From assembly GCA_964508135.1 (NCBI GenBank), contig CAZDSU010000018.1:30601-94600 (forward strand): a DNA stretch of 64,000 nt, written 5' to 3'. A program made the translations under genes and the position numbers. Below, piece by piece: positions 24,004 through 31,625 of the stretch. How positions within the stretch are numbered: the first letter of the stretch is position 1; each line of letters begins with the position of its first letter. Below the pieces are notes generated by a model. The model was not told where the DNA came from. It saw only the letters and a list, made by a program, of their open reading frames with translations, and did not search any database. This DNA is from UBA6168 sp964508135 (GTDB taxonomy: Bacteria > Bacteroidota > Bacteroidia > Chitinophagales > Saprospiraceae).

Positions 24004-25509
24004 ATGCAGGCAGAAGCTACTTTCCAATCCCACAAAGCGCTGTTCCTCAACACCCTGGCATTCACGGTGTGCTTTGCCGCTTGGATGATGAACGGCGTGC
24101 TGGTCACCTTTCTGGTGGACAACCAGGTGTTCGATTGGGGGCCAGTGGAAATTGGCTGGCTCATGGGCATCCCAGTGCTGACGGGTTCCATTTTCAGGCT
24201 GCCCGCTGGCATCCTCACGGACAAGTACGGCGGCAAGCCCGTGTTCGCCGCCCTGCTGGCATTGTGCGCCATCCCCATGTTTTTGGTTTCCTACGCCAAT
24301 GATTTCTGGGGGTTTGCCCTTGCCAGCTTTGGCTTCGGGCTTGCCGGGGTGGGCTTCGCCGTAGGCATCGCCTTCTCCTCGGTGTGGTATCCAAAACGCT
24401 GGCAGGGAACGGCGCTGGGCATTTTCGGGGCGGGAAATGCGGGCGCTGCGCTGACGACCCTGTTTGCCCCAACCCTGCTGAAAATTTTCACGGACGACGG
24501 CGCCAACATCGAAGGCTGGCGGACGCTGCCGAAGGTCTATGCCGCCATGCTGGTGGGCATGGGCATCCTGTTTTTCCTTTTTACAAAAAACAAAAAACCG
24601 GCAACCAGCACCCGCACGGTCACGGAGATGCTCCAGCCGCTGAAAAGCCTCCGGGTGTGGCGATTTGGCTTGTACTACTTCCTCGTCTTCGGGTGCTTCG
24701 TCGCTTTTTCGCAGTGGCTGGTTCCCTATTTTGTAAATGTCTATTACCTGCCCTTGGTCACCGCCGGGATTTTTGCGGCCCTGTTCAGCTTTCCTTCCGG
24801 GGTCATCCGTGCGCTCGGCGGTTGGATGTCGGACAAGTGGGGAGGAAGGAAGGTGATGTACTGGGTGCTGGGCACTTCGGTCGTTATCAGCTTCATGCTA
24901 ACCATTCCAAGGATGGAAATTTATTCCCCCGGAAGGGGCATCATGGCTACCCACACTGGCAGCGTGTCCGCCGTTTCCGATTCGGAAATCAAGGTGGGTG
25001 AAAAGGCGTACCCGTTAATAAAACGAACCTCCGAGCAGACGGATTACGAGGCAAGGGCTTTGGTTTTCCCCAGAAAAGACGTGTGGCAGGAGCCTGTGGT
25101 GAAGCCAGGCGAGGAGGTGGCAAAAAAGCAACTGTTGGCAAAAGGCGTCACCCGCATTTATTTTCAGGCAAACGTGTGGGTGTTCGCCGTGCTCGTGCTG
25201 CTCATCGGCAGTGTTTGGGGCATCGGCAAGGCAGCCGTGTACAAGTACATCCCCGATTATTTCCCCGAAGAAGTCGGCGTGGTGGGCGGCATGGTGGGCG
25301 TGATTGGCGGCTTGGGCGGCTTCGTCTGCCCCATCATTTTTGGCTATTTGCTCAGCGGGACGGGGCTTTGGACGAGTTGCTGGATATTCATGCTGCTGCT
25401 TTCCATTGCCTGCCTCGTGTGGCTTCACCTGACGGTGCAAAAAATGAGGCGCAATGAAAGCCCGAAGCTGATGCAGGAAGTCAAGTACCCTCAACCGGCT
25501 GCTGGCTAA
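24004..25509 (+). CDS. narK: Nitrate/nitrite transporter, NarK1-type MFS protein with enlarged loop
   Basis: The 501-residue major facilitator protein has twelve predicted helices. Substrate-binding arginines of the NarK family are present as Arg65 (GSIFRLPAGI) and Arg269 (GVIRALGGWMSD). The nitrate signature GAGNAGAA is at 141-148. Between helices 8 and 9, about residues 301-385 form an extra hydrophilic segment containing SGRG-like, KVGEKAYPL and EEVAKK stretches, which ordinary NarK1 proteins lack. NarK1-type carriers usually import nitrate with protons. It starts immediately after the preceding gene, and a second NarK follows 37 bases downstream. Confidence 0.9.
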   Translation: MQAEATFQSHKALFLNTLAFTVCFAAWMMNGVLVTFLVDNQVFDWGPVEIGWLMGIPVLTGSIFRLPAGILTDKYGGKPVFAALLALCAIPMFLVSYANDFWGFALASFGFGLAGVGFAVGIAFSSVWYPKRWQGTALGIFGAGNAGAALTTLFAPTLLKIFTDDGANIEGWRTLPKVYAAMLVGMGILFFLFTKNKKPATSTRTVTEMLQPLKSLRVWRFGLYYFLVFGCFVAFSQWLVPYFVNVYYLPLVTAGIFAALFSFPSGVIRALGGWMSDKWGGRKVMYWVLGTSVVISFMLTIPRMEIYSPGRGIMATHTGSVSAVSDSEIKVGEKAYPLIKRTSEQTDYEARALVFPRKDVWQEPVVKPGEEVAKKQLLAKGVTRIYFQANVWVFAVLVLLIGSVWGIGKAAVYKYIPDYFPEEVGVVGGMVGVIGGLGGFVCPIIFGYLLSGTGLWTSCWIFMLLLSIACLVWLHLTVQKMRRNESPKLMQEVKYPQPAAG

Positions 25510-25546
25510 AAACCAATCGCCTACAGCCAAAACAAAAATTTACGAC

Positions 25547-26941
25547 ATGGCAACCTGGCTTAAAAAATGGGAACCGGAAAACGAAGATTTCTGGAAAAAC
25601 GAAGGCAGCAAACACGCCAACGTCACGATGTGGATAACCACGTTCAGCCTGATATTTTCATTCGCCACCTGGTTTGTGATGAGCGCCGTGGCGGTGCGCC
25701 TGCCGAACATCGGGTTCAAGTTCAGCACCATGCAGCTCTTCTGGCTGACCGCCATGCCGGGGCTGGCGGGCGGCACCTTCCGGTTCATCCACACATTCCT
25801 TTGCCCCATCTACGGCACGAGGCACGTGATTGCCATTTCCACGTTCATCAAAATCCTGCCGATGCTCTGGCTGGCTTTCGCGGTGCAAAACCCCGAAACG
25901 CCATACCTGCACTTTCTGATAATTGCGCTGCTTTGCGGCTTCGGCGGGGGCGATTTTTCTTCCTTCATGCCCTCCACCAGCCTGCACTTTCCCAAGCGGC
26001 TGCAAGGGTTTGCCATGGGAATGCAGGCTGGAATCGGCAATTTTGGCGTGTCGCTCACCCAGTTCATCACCCCCTGGATAATCGGCTTTGCGGCTTTCGG
26101 AGCACTGGGCGGCGCTTCGCAAGTTTTTACAAAAGGAGAAGTGACAAAAGATATGTGGATTCAGAACGCTGCCTTTTGGTACATCCCCTTCCTGCTCCTT
26201 GCAGGCATTTTGTGCTGGGTATTTTTGCGGAGCATCCGCGTGGAGAAGCCCTCGCTGGGCGTGATGCTGAAAAACATGACGGACAACAAGCACGCTTGGT
26301 TTTGCGTCATCACCTACGTGATGACCTTCGGCAGTTTTTCGGGTTTTTCCGCTGCTTTTCCCCTGATGATAAAAACCATTTACGGAGATTTTGAAGGCGC
26401 CCCCGACCCCTTGAAGTATGCCTTCCTCGGCCCGTTGTTGGGGTCGTTGATACGCGCCATCATGGGAGCGCCGTCCGATAAAATGGGGGGCAGCGTCTGG
26501 CTCATGGTTTCGGGCATCGGATTGATGCTGGGCTGCGTGTTCATGATTTACGGAGGGTTTCTTACGCCCACTTCCCTCGACCAGTTTCCGATGTTCGTAG
26601 TGGTTATGCTCTGGATTTTCCTGATGGCTGGCATTGGCAATGCGGCTACCTTCCGCCAATACCCCATCGTTTTTGCCTTCTCGCCCCGGCAGGGGGCGCA
26701 AATCCTCGGCTGGACGGGCGCTTGGGCGGCTTACGGTCCTTTCGTTTTTTCGGCGCTCATCGGGGCGGCAATTACGGCTTACGGCAACGCCAAAATTTTC
26801 TTCTGGGGCGCTTTGGTCTTTTTCGCCATCGCCACCTGGATAAACTGGTACTATTACACCCGCAAAGGTGCGGAACGCTACGACTGGGGGACGAAAGGGG
26901 GAACGTGGTGGGATAGTGCCAAGCTAACGTGGAAAAATTGA
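25547..26941 (+). CDS. narK: Nitrate/nitrite antiporter, NarK2-type MFS protein
   Basis: This 464-residue, twelve-helix transporter resembles E. coli NarK/NarU closely: SAVAVRLPNIGF.FST.QLFWLTAMP, Arg79 in GGTFRFIHTF, LLCGFGGGDFSSFMP, PKRLQGFAMGMQAGIGNFGVS (nitrate signature) and YAFLGPLLGSLIRAIMGAPSDKMGG with the second arginine. NarK2-type proteins typically exchange nitrate for nitrite. Together with the preceding NarK1-type gene it reproduces the NarK1-NarK2 pair that is fused in Paracoccus. It is the last clearly nitrate-specific gene of the run; the CMD-family gene follows after 24 bases. Confidence 0.92.
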   Translation: MATWLKKWEPENEDFWKNEGSKHANVTMWITTFSLIFSFATWFVMSAVAVRLPNIGFKFSTMQLFWLTAMPGLAGGTFRFIHTFLCPIYGTRHVIAISTFIKILPMLWLAFAVQNPETPYLHFLIIALLCGFGGGDFSSFMPSTSLHFPKRLQGFAMGMQAGIGNFGVSLTQFITPWIIGFAAFGALGGASQVFTKGEVTKDMWIQNAAFWYIPFLLLAGILCWVFLRSIRVEKPSLGVMLKNMTDNKHAWFCVITYVMTFGSFSGFSAAFPLMIKTIYGDFEGAPDPLKYAFLGPLLGSLIRAIMGAPSDKMGGSVWLMVSGIGLMLGCVFMIYGGFLTPTSLDQFPMFVVVMLWIFLMAGIGNAATFRQYPIVFAFSPRQGAQILGWTGAWAAYGPFVFSALIGAAITAYGNAKIFFWGALVFFAIATWINWYYYTRKGAERYDWGTKGGTWWDSAKLTWKN

Positions 26942-26965
26942 CCTCACCTTTTTAAAATCATCATC

Positions 26966-27295
26966 ATGTCAACACCAAAAGATAAGATACCCAAGCGCTT
27001 CACCCGCTTCATGGAAAAGCACCCCGACATCGGGAAGGCTTATTTTGAACTGGGGGAAGCCGTTCACAAGGCAGGCCCGCTGGATGAAAAAACCCGGGCG
27101 CTGGTCAAAGTGGCGATTTCCGGCGGCGCCATGCTGGAAGGGGCGTTTCACTCTCACATCAGGAAAGCCGTGCAGGCAGGCGCCACGAAGGAGGAGTTGC
27201 AGCACATTGCCTTCCTCGCCCTGCCGACGATTGGCTTCCCCTCCATGATGGCGCTGCTGTCGTGGATTGACGATATTTTTGAGAAGCAGGATTGA
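26966..27295 (+). CDS. Carboxymuconolactone decarboxylase/AhpD-like protein
   Basis: This 109-residue single-domain protein has the CMD pattern: LDEKTRALVKVAISGGAMLEGAFHSHIRKAVQAGATKEELQHI, with the conserved Glu and His of the ExxxxH-like core. The CxxC redox pair of AhpD is absent, so peroxidase-partner activity is unlikely. Family members include gamma-carboxymuconolactone decarboxylase of aerobic aromatic breakdown and many unassigned small proteins. Its place at the end of a nitrate operon gives no clear substrate. Confidence 0.75.
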   Translation: MSTPKDKIPKRFTRFMEKHPDIGKAYFELGEAVHKAGPLDEKTRALVKVAISGGAMLEGAFHSHIRKAVQAGATKEELQHIAFLALPTIGFPSMMALLSWIDDIFEKQD

Positions 27296-27341
27296 CCAAC
27301 TGAGGTGAATTCATTTTTGGGCAGAAAAATGAATGCTGAGG

Positions 27342-27446
27342 CTTCGAGCGGCGGGGTTTTGAATCCCGCATTTCCGTAGCCAAAATGCGGGGCTACCCCG
27401 CATTTCCGTAGCCAAAATGCGGGGTTCAAAACCCCGCCGCTCGAAG
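27342..27446. repeat. Long hairpin (GCGGCGGGG family, copy 2)
   Basis: Outer arms 27342-27373 and 27415-27446 repeat the arms of the 6478-6540 element. The centre holds a duplicated CATTTCCGTAGCCAAAATG unit, so the loop itself can form two smaller stems. It lies 46 bases after the CMD gene. Same arms at two sites over 20 kb apart show the element copies itself or is maintained by gene conversion. Confidence 0.8.
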
Positions 27447-27510
27447 TCCCTGGTCTCAACCAAGCTGCCATTTTCATCTTCGAGAGAAGGTGAGGTAAAC
27501 AACCCAACCC

Positions 27511-28176
27511 ATGTTAGAATTAAAAGTAATCAACCAACACGACCCGCTGGAAAGAAGGGTCGAAAAGCAAACAGAGCAGGAGGAGTTCTCGCCGATGGAC
27601 CCGCCCGATGCGTACTCGCCCCCCAGCCTGGAAGCCGTGCCTTACGAAGACATGCACCCCTACCTCCAGCAACTGATGGACGAGCACCGGGCTTGCATCG
27701 AGCAGTTGGACACCTTCGAGCAGGCGCTGCTGCAAATCCAACAGGTAGGACTGAGCAGAGCGGTGGACGAAAAGCTCCGTGAGTTCTTTGATTTTTTTGA
27801 CAACCACATCGTCAAGCACAACCAGCGGGAGGAAGCCGCCCTGTTTCCATTGCTTCACCAAAGGCTGATTGAAAACGGCGAGCACGGAAGGGGCCACGAC
27901 GCCCTCACCGCAGTGGACATGCTGGAAGACGACCACGTGAAAGCCCTCCAGCTTGCCGCCGTCGTGTTCAACTTTTTCGGGCTGACCATGCGCCTGCCCG
28001 ATGCCAACTCCCGCCTTGTGGTGCTGGATGCTGCGATTGAGCAGGGAAAAACGCTGGTGGAAATGCTGAAGCTGCACATTTTCCGGGAGGACAATATCGC
28101 TTTTGCGCAAGCGCAACGGCTGCTGACAAAAACTGAATTGGACGAGATGGAAATCCGTGCGCTGCGGCAGCGGTGA
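27511..28176 (+). CDS. Haemerythrin HHE-domain protein
   Basis: The 221-residue soluble protein has a four-helix haemerythrin cation-binding domain after a 45-residue charged leader. Candidate iron ligands are His in MDEHRACIEQL, His in FDNHIVKHNQREEAALFP (the HxxxE pattern), His in GHDALTAVDMLEDDH and His in LKLHIFREDNIAF. The last two pairs match the HxxxD/H...D spacing of haemerythrin-like proteins. Such domains bind O2 or NO at a diiron site. With RIC and another HHE protein just downstream, a role in NO sensing or scavenging during nitrate respiration is likely. Confidence 0.85.
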   Translation: MLELKVINQHDPLERRVEKQTEQEEFSPMDPPDAYSPPSLEAVPYEDMHPYLQQLMDEHRACIEQLDTFEQALLQIQQVGLSRAVDEKLREFFDFFDNHIVKHNQREEAALFPLLHQRLIENGEHGRGHDALTAVDMLEDDHVKALQLAAVVFNFFGLTMRLPDANSRLVVLDAAIEQGKTLVEMLKLHIFREDNIAFAQAQRLLTKTELDEMEIRALRQR

Positions 28177-28187
28177 CACCTTTCCGC

Positions 28188-28220
28188 AGAGGTGACACCT
28201 TTCAAAAAGGTGTCACCTCT
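28188..28220 (+). terminator. 15-bp hairpin after the HHE gene
   Basis: Perfect arms 28188-28202 and 28206-28220 around a 3-base loop, 11 bases past the stop. An extra direct copy of GGTGACACCTTTC sits at the gene end (28172-28184), overlapping the stop codon. No strong T-run follows. Confidence 0.6.
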
Positions 28221-28244
28221 ACAAATCGCTACAAAACCTGGACG

Positions 28245-28430
28245 ATGAAAAAACGGCAAGCTAAATATCCACCAAAAAAAACGTGTGGAACCGACATGCC
28301 GGAACCGAACAGCTCGCCAGTTTGCTATGCCGAAAGTGCGGAGGTGCTGCCGGAGTATCGCTGGGAGATTTCCGAAAAGGAGACGACACAACGTCAGGAG
28401 GGTACGGAACACAATCGGCGCTCAAAGTAG
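28245..28430 (+). CDS. Small hypothetical cysteine-containing protein
   Basis: This 61-residue frame starts MKKRQAKYPPKK and has CGTDMPEPN followed by SPVCYAESAEVLPEYR, then a charged tail. The two cysteines and the tidy SPVCYA...PEYR string look like a real small protein rather than noise, but I cannot name a family. It begins 68 bases after the HHE gene and could be cotranscribed with it. No Shine-Dalgarno sequence is visible, which is normal here. Confidence 0.4.
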   Translation: MKKRQAKYPPKKTCGTDMPEPNSSPVCYAESAEVLPEYRWEISEKETTQRQEGTEHNRRSK

Positions 28431-28462
28431 GCAGGCTGCATTTTTTGATTTCAGATTCCAGA

Positions 28463-28519
28463 TTACTTGATTTCAGATTTCCCGTTGTGCCAATCCATCA
28501 AAAACCTGAAATCAGGTAA
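28463..28519. repeat. Imperfect hairpin with GATTTCAG words
   Basis: Arms 28463-28476 and 28506-28519 match at 13 of 14 bases; TTTCAGATT-type words repeat on the left side. It separates the small gene from the SDR gene. Confidence 0.6.
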
Positions 28520-28546
28520 TCGTCAATCGTCAATCAAACAACCTGC

Positions 28547-30025
28547 GTGAAAATCCTCATCACCGGCGCAAACGGCTACATCGGCCAGCGGCTCATTCCC
28601 GTACTGATTGAGCAGGGGCACCAGCTCTATTGCTGCGTGCGCGACCGTGAGCGTTTCGAGGCAGAACACACCCACCCACAGATACTGATTCAAGAGGTTG
28701 ACTTTCTGCAACCCGTTGCTGACCAGGTATTTCCAAAGGATGTGGAGGTAGCTTTTTACCTGATACACTCGATGAGCAGCAAGGGCGATTTCATGGAAAA
28801 AGAAGCGAGGGCAGCCAGGAATTTTACCAAGGCTTTGGAAAAAACAAGTTGTCGCCAGCTTATCTATCTGAGCGGCATCGTCAACGAGGCGAAACTTTCC
28901 AACCACCTTAAAAGCCGGTTCAACGTAGAAAAAATACTCCGCTCCGGGCAAGTCCCGCTGACGGTGCTGCGGGCGGGCATCATTGTCGGATCGGGCAGCG
29001 CCTCCTTTGAAATCATTCGGGATTTGATGGAAAAACTGCCCGTGCTGATTGCCCCGAAATGGCTCAGTATCCGCTGCCAGCCCATCGGCGTGCGCAACGT
29101 GATTCAATTCCTGGCAGGCGTGATGCTGCGGGAAGAAACCTTTGGAAAGGACTACGACATCGGCGGACCGGAGGCGTTGAGCTACCGGGAGATGCTGATG
29201 CAATATGCACAGGTGCGCCTTTTGAAGCGCTATATTTTCATTTGCCCGTTGATATCGCCCAGGTTGTCGTCGCATTGGCTTTACTTCATCACCTCCACTT
29301 CCTTCCCGCTCGCCGTCAACCTGGTGGACAGCATGAAAGTGAACGTGATTTGCCGCCCCAACACGCTGGCAAACGATCTGGGCATCGAACTGATGAGCTA
29401 CCGGGATGCCGTAAAGCTGGCGTTCCTGCGCATCCAGCAGCACATGGTTATCAGCAGTTGGAAGGATGCTTTCAGCTCTTTTAATACCAATCCCCGCCTG
29501 ATGGATTACGTGAAGGTTCCGATTCACGGCTGCTTCCGGGATTTCAAAAGGCGGGACGTGTCCGGCAGAGCGGACGAAGTGATGGAGCGGGTGTGGAGCA
29601 TCGGCGGGCAGACCGGCTGGTACTACGCCAATTTTCTGTGGAGGTTCCGGGGTTACATAGACAGGTTTTCGGGCGGCGTGGGGCTGCGCCGGGGGCGCAC
29701 CAATCCCGATAAAATTTACGCCGGCGATGCGCTCGACTTCTGGCGGGTACTCGTGGCTGACCAGCCCAACTGCCGCCTGCTTCTCTATGCCGAGATGAAA
29801 TTGCCGGGAGAAGCTTGGCTGGAGTTCAAAATCGTGAAAAGGGGAGCGCACTGGGAACTCCATCAAACCGCCACCCTGCGGGCAACAGGGATTTGGGGGC
29901 GGTTCTATTGGTACATCTTGCTGCCTTTCCATTTTTTCATTTTCAACGGGATGATTGACAAACTGACGCGGCGGGAAATGGGGAACGACCAGCAAAGACG
30001 GGCTGGTTTGGGAAAAGTGTTTTAA
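28547..30025 (+). CDS. NAD(P)-binding SDR-family oxidoreductase with DUF2867 domain
   Basis: The 492-residue protein starts with GTG at 28547, just before the nucleotide-binding loop ILITGANGYIGQRLIPVL, the TGxxGxxG pattern of extended/atypical SDRs (residues 3-20). SGIVNEAKLSNHLKSR and LTVLRAGIIVGSGSASFE follow. The C-terminal 200 residues (WSIGGQTGWYYANFLWRFRGYIDR, then LPGEAWLEFKI and a hydrophobic FYWYILLPFHFFIFNGMID) are the DUF2867 domain found fused to such reductases. Substrate is unknown. It has a longer, distinct upstream gap and probably its own promoter. Confidence 0.85.
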   Translation: MKILITGANGYIGQRLIPVLIEQGHQLYCCVRDRERFEAEHTHPQILIQEVDFLQPVADQVFPKDVEVAFYLIHSMSSKGDFMEKEARAARNFTKALEKTSCRQLIYLSGIVNEAKLSNHLKSRFNVEKILRSGQVPLTVLRAGIIVGSGSASFEIIRDLMEKLPVLIAPKWLSIRCQPIGVRNVIQFLAGVMLREETFGKDYDIGGPEALSYREMLMQYAQVRLLKRYIFICPLISPRLSSHWLYFITSTSFPLAVNLVDSMKVNVICRPNTLANDLGIELMSYRDAVKLAFLRIQQHMVISSWKDAFSSFNTNPRLMDYVKVPIHGCFRDFKRRDVSGRADEVMERVWSIGGQTGWYYANFLWRFRGYIDRFSGGVGLRRGRTNPDKIYAGDALDFWRVLVADQPNCRLLLYAEMKLPGEAWLEFKIVKRGAHWELHQTATLRATGIWGRFYWYILLPFHFFIFNGMIDKLTRREMGNDQQRRAGLGKVF

Positions 30026-30102
30026 CGTAACCCCTTCTGCGATAAGTACCAAACTTGATTTAGTTTAGATTATTCAAGGCAAGGCAGTTGGCATTGCCGG
30101 TA

Positions 30103-30175
30103 GGGGGTTTGGGGGCGGAACGCCCCCAAAAGCACCCTTCCCCTCGACGAGCCGCCGAAGGCGGCGAGGAGGGGG
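30103..30175. repeat. GC-rich repeat core, second copy
   Basis: Highly similar to 2606-2673, in the same orientation: GGGTTTGGGGGCGG, GAACGCCCCC and GACGAGCCGCCG stretches are shared. Here the outer 20-bp inverted repeat of copy 1 is missing. The surrounding gap 30026-30325 holds no gene that I can support. Confidence 0.75.
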
Positions 30176-30325
30176 AGAATGTAAGTTGAACAGCATAACC
30201 CTTGCTGCGTTTGCTTTCCCAACTGTCCGCAGCCTGCGTGTTTCTTCCAGACTTGCTTCTTTTCCATCAAAAATCACAGCTTTGTCTGTTCAATGTAAAA
30301 ATAAGGGGAAGGCTTGTAATTTTAA

Positions 30326-30368
30326 ATCAGACTAATTTGTCTTAATTAAAAAACTTGCCGTAACTTTG
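30326..30368 (+). promoter_or_regulatory. Operator and promoter of the Rrf2 regulator gene
   Basis: TAACTTTG at 30361-30368 is an exact Bacteroidota -7 box (TAnnTTTG), with TTTG at 30336-30339 as -33 element, spacing 21. An ATCAGA-N8-TCTTAA dyad at 30326-30345 overlaps the -33 region, and its right half and downstream sequence are shared with the nitrate-unit promoter at 13270-13312. Autoregulation by Rrf2 or joint control by another anaerobic regulator is likely. Confidence 0.65.
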
Positions 30369-30421
30369 CCACCGGAAAGAGAAACCGAATTACCAGTTTT
30401 TCATTTTCAAAACTCAAAAGC

Positions 30422-30856
30422 ATGTTTTCAAAAGCCTGCGAATACGCCATCAGGGCAACCCTGCTTATCGCCACCCACTCGCTGGAAGGCAGCCGGGTTA
30501 GCGTGAAAGACATCGCCGAAGATACTGGCTCGCCCGTTGCCTTCACCGGGAAGGTGTTGCAGCAACTAGCGAAGGGCGGCATCGTCCGTTCTGTGCAGGG
30601 AGTTCATGGCGGCTTCGAAATAGGGCGCAAAGAAATGGAAGGAACCCGGCTCAGCGAAATCGTCACTACCATTGACGGAAACCATATTTTCACGGGCTGT
30701 GGGTTGGGTCTCCGTGCCTGCAATGCCCTAAAACCCTGCCCCTTGCATGGGCGCTTCGCCATCGTGCGGAATGAGATGAAAGCCATGCTGGAAGAGACTA
30801 CCGTGCTTGAACTCGCACTCGGGCTGAAGGACGGCAGCACTTTCTTGAAACGTTAA
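30422..30856 (+). CDS. Rrf2-family transcriptional regulator with three-cysteine cluster site
   Basis: The 144-residue protein has the Rrf2 winged helix: SKACEYAIRATLLIA at the start, VSVKDIAEDTGSPVAFTGKVLQQL as recognition helix and VRSVQGVHGGFEI as wing. A loop with Cys93, Cys100 and Cys106 (C-x6-C-x5-C) corresponds to the Fe-S ligand region of NsrR, IscR and RsrR. This suggests an Fe-S cluster sensing NO, oxygen or redox state. RIC, an NO-damage repair protein, follows 53 bases downstream, which favours an NsrR-like job. The x6 spacing between the first two cysteines is one longer than in NsrR and IscR. Confidence 0.88.
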   Translation: MFSKACEYAIRATLLIATHSLEGSRVSVKDIAEDTGSPVAFTGKVLQQLAKGGIVRSVQGVHGGFEIGRKEMEGTRLSEIVTTIDGNHIFTGCGLGLRACNALKPCPLHGRFAIVRNEMKAMLEETTVLELALGLKDGSTFLKR

Positions 30857-30909
30857 AATTTTTTAACTCAAAATGGGACTTTTCCGTCCTTTTTCTAAAT
30901 CACAAATAA

Positions 30910-31623
30910 ATGAACGTCAATCAAAATCAGACCATCGGCGAAACCGTCGCCCAAGACTACCGCACCGCATCGGTGTTCCAATCCCACGGCATTGATTTTT
31001 GCTGCAAGGGCGGGCGCACCATCAGCGAAGTTTGCGAGAACAAAAACCTCGAAACGCAGGCACTCCTGCGGGAACTTCAGGACGCCACCACCTCCAGCGA
31101 GCTACCCGCTGCCGACTACCGCACCTGGCCCCTCGACCTGCTGGCCGATTATGTGGAGAAAAAGCACCACCGCTACGTCGCAGCCAAATTGCCGGAGCTG
31201 ATGCAGTACCTGAACAAGCTCTGCAAGGTGCACGGCGAGCGCCACCCAGAACTGTTCGAAATCAGGGACGAATTTGCCCATGTCACCAACGAACTGACCT
31301 TCCACATGCAGAAGGAAGAAATGATATTGTTCCCGTTCGTGCGCAAATTGGCCACCGAAGAACACCCTGGCATACCGCCGTTCGGTACCGTCGAAAACCC
31401 CATCCGCATGATGATGGAGGAGCATACGGTGGAAGGCGACCGCCTCGCAAAAATATCGGCACTCAGCAACCAGTACACCGCCCCGGCAGACGGCTGCACG
31501 ACCTACCGGGTGGCATTTTCCATGCTGCGGGAATTTGAAGAAGACCTCCACCTGCACATCCATTTGGAGAACAACATCATGTTCCCCCGTGCCATCGAAC
31601 TGGAGAAGCAACGCTCAAACTGA
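30910..31623 (+). CDS. ric: Iron-sulfur cluster repair di-iron protein (RIC/ScdA/YtfE)
   Basis: The 237-residue protein has the two-part RIC layout. Residues 1-60 form the ScdA N-terminal domain with QTIGETVAQDYRTASVFQSH and GIDFCCKGG (Cys31, Cys32). The rest is a haemerythrin-like four-helix domain with KKHHRYVA, HGERHPEL, HMQKEEMILFPF, MEEHTVEGDRL and LHIHLENNIMFPRA, giving the His/Glu set for a diiron site. RIC repairs Fe-S clusters damaged by NO or peroxide. It lies just after an Fe-S-type Rrf2 gene and overlaps functionally with the HHE protein that begins two bases past its stop. Confidence 0.93.
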   Translation: MNVNQNQTIGETVAQDYRTASVFQSHGIDFCCKGGRTISEVCENKNLETQALLRELQDATTSSELPAADYRTWPLDLLADYVEKKHHRYVAAKLPELMQYLNKLCKVHGERHPELFEIRDEFAHVTNELTFHMQKEEMILFPFVRKLATEEHPGIPPFGTVENPIRMMMEEHTVEGDRLAKISALSNQYTAPADGCTTYRVAFSMLREFEEDLHLHIHLENNIMFPRAIELEKQRSN

Positions 31624-31625
31624 CC

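Noticed and set aside
28188..28220. Strong intrinsic terminator
   Set aside because: The stem is good but the run after it (CTACAAATCG) is not T-rich, so I list it only as terminator-like.
28523..30052. 509-codon open frame antisense to the SDR gene
   Set aside because: Composition is a shadow of the plus-strand gene; its protein is low in hydrophobic order and shows no family motif, whereas the plus strand has a clear nucleotide-binding loop and DUF2867.
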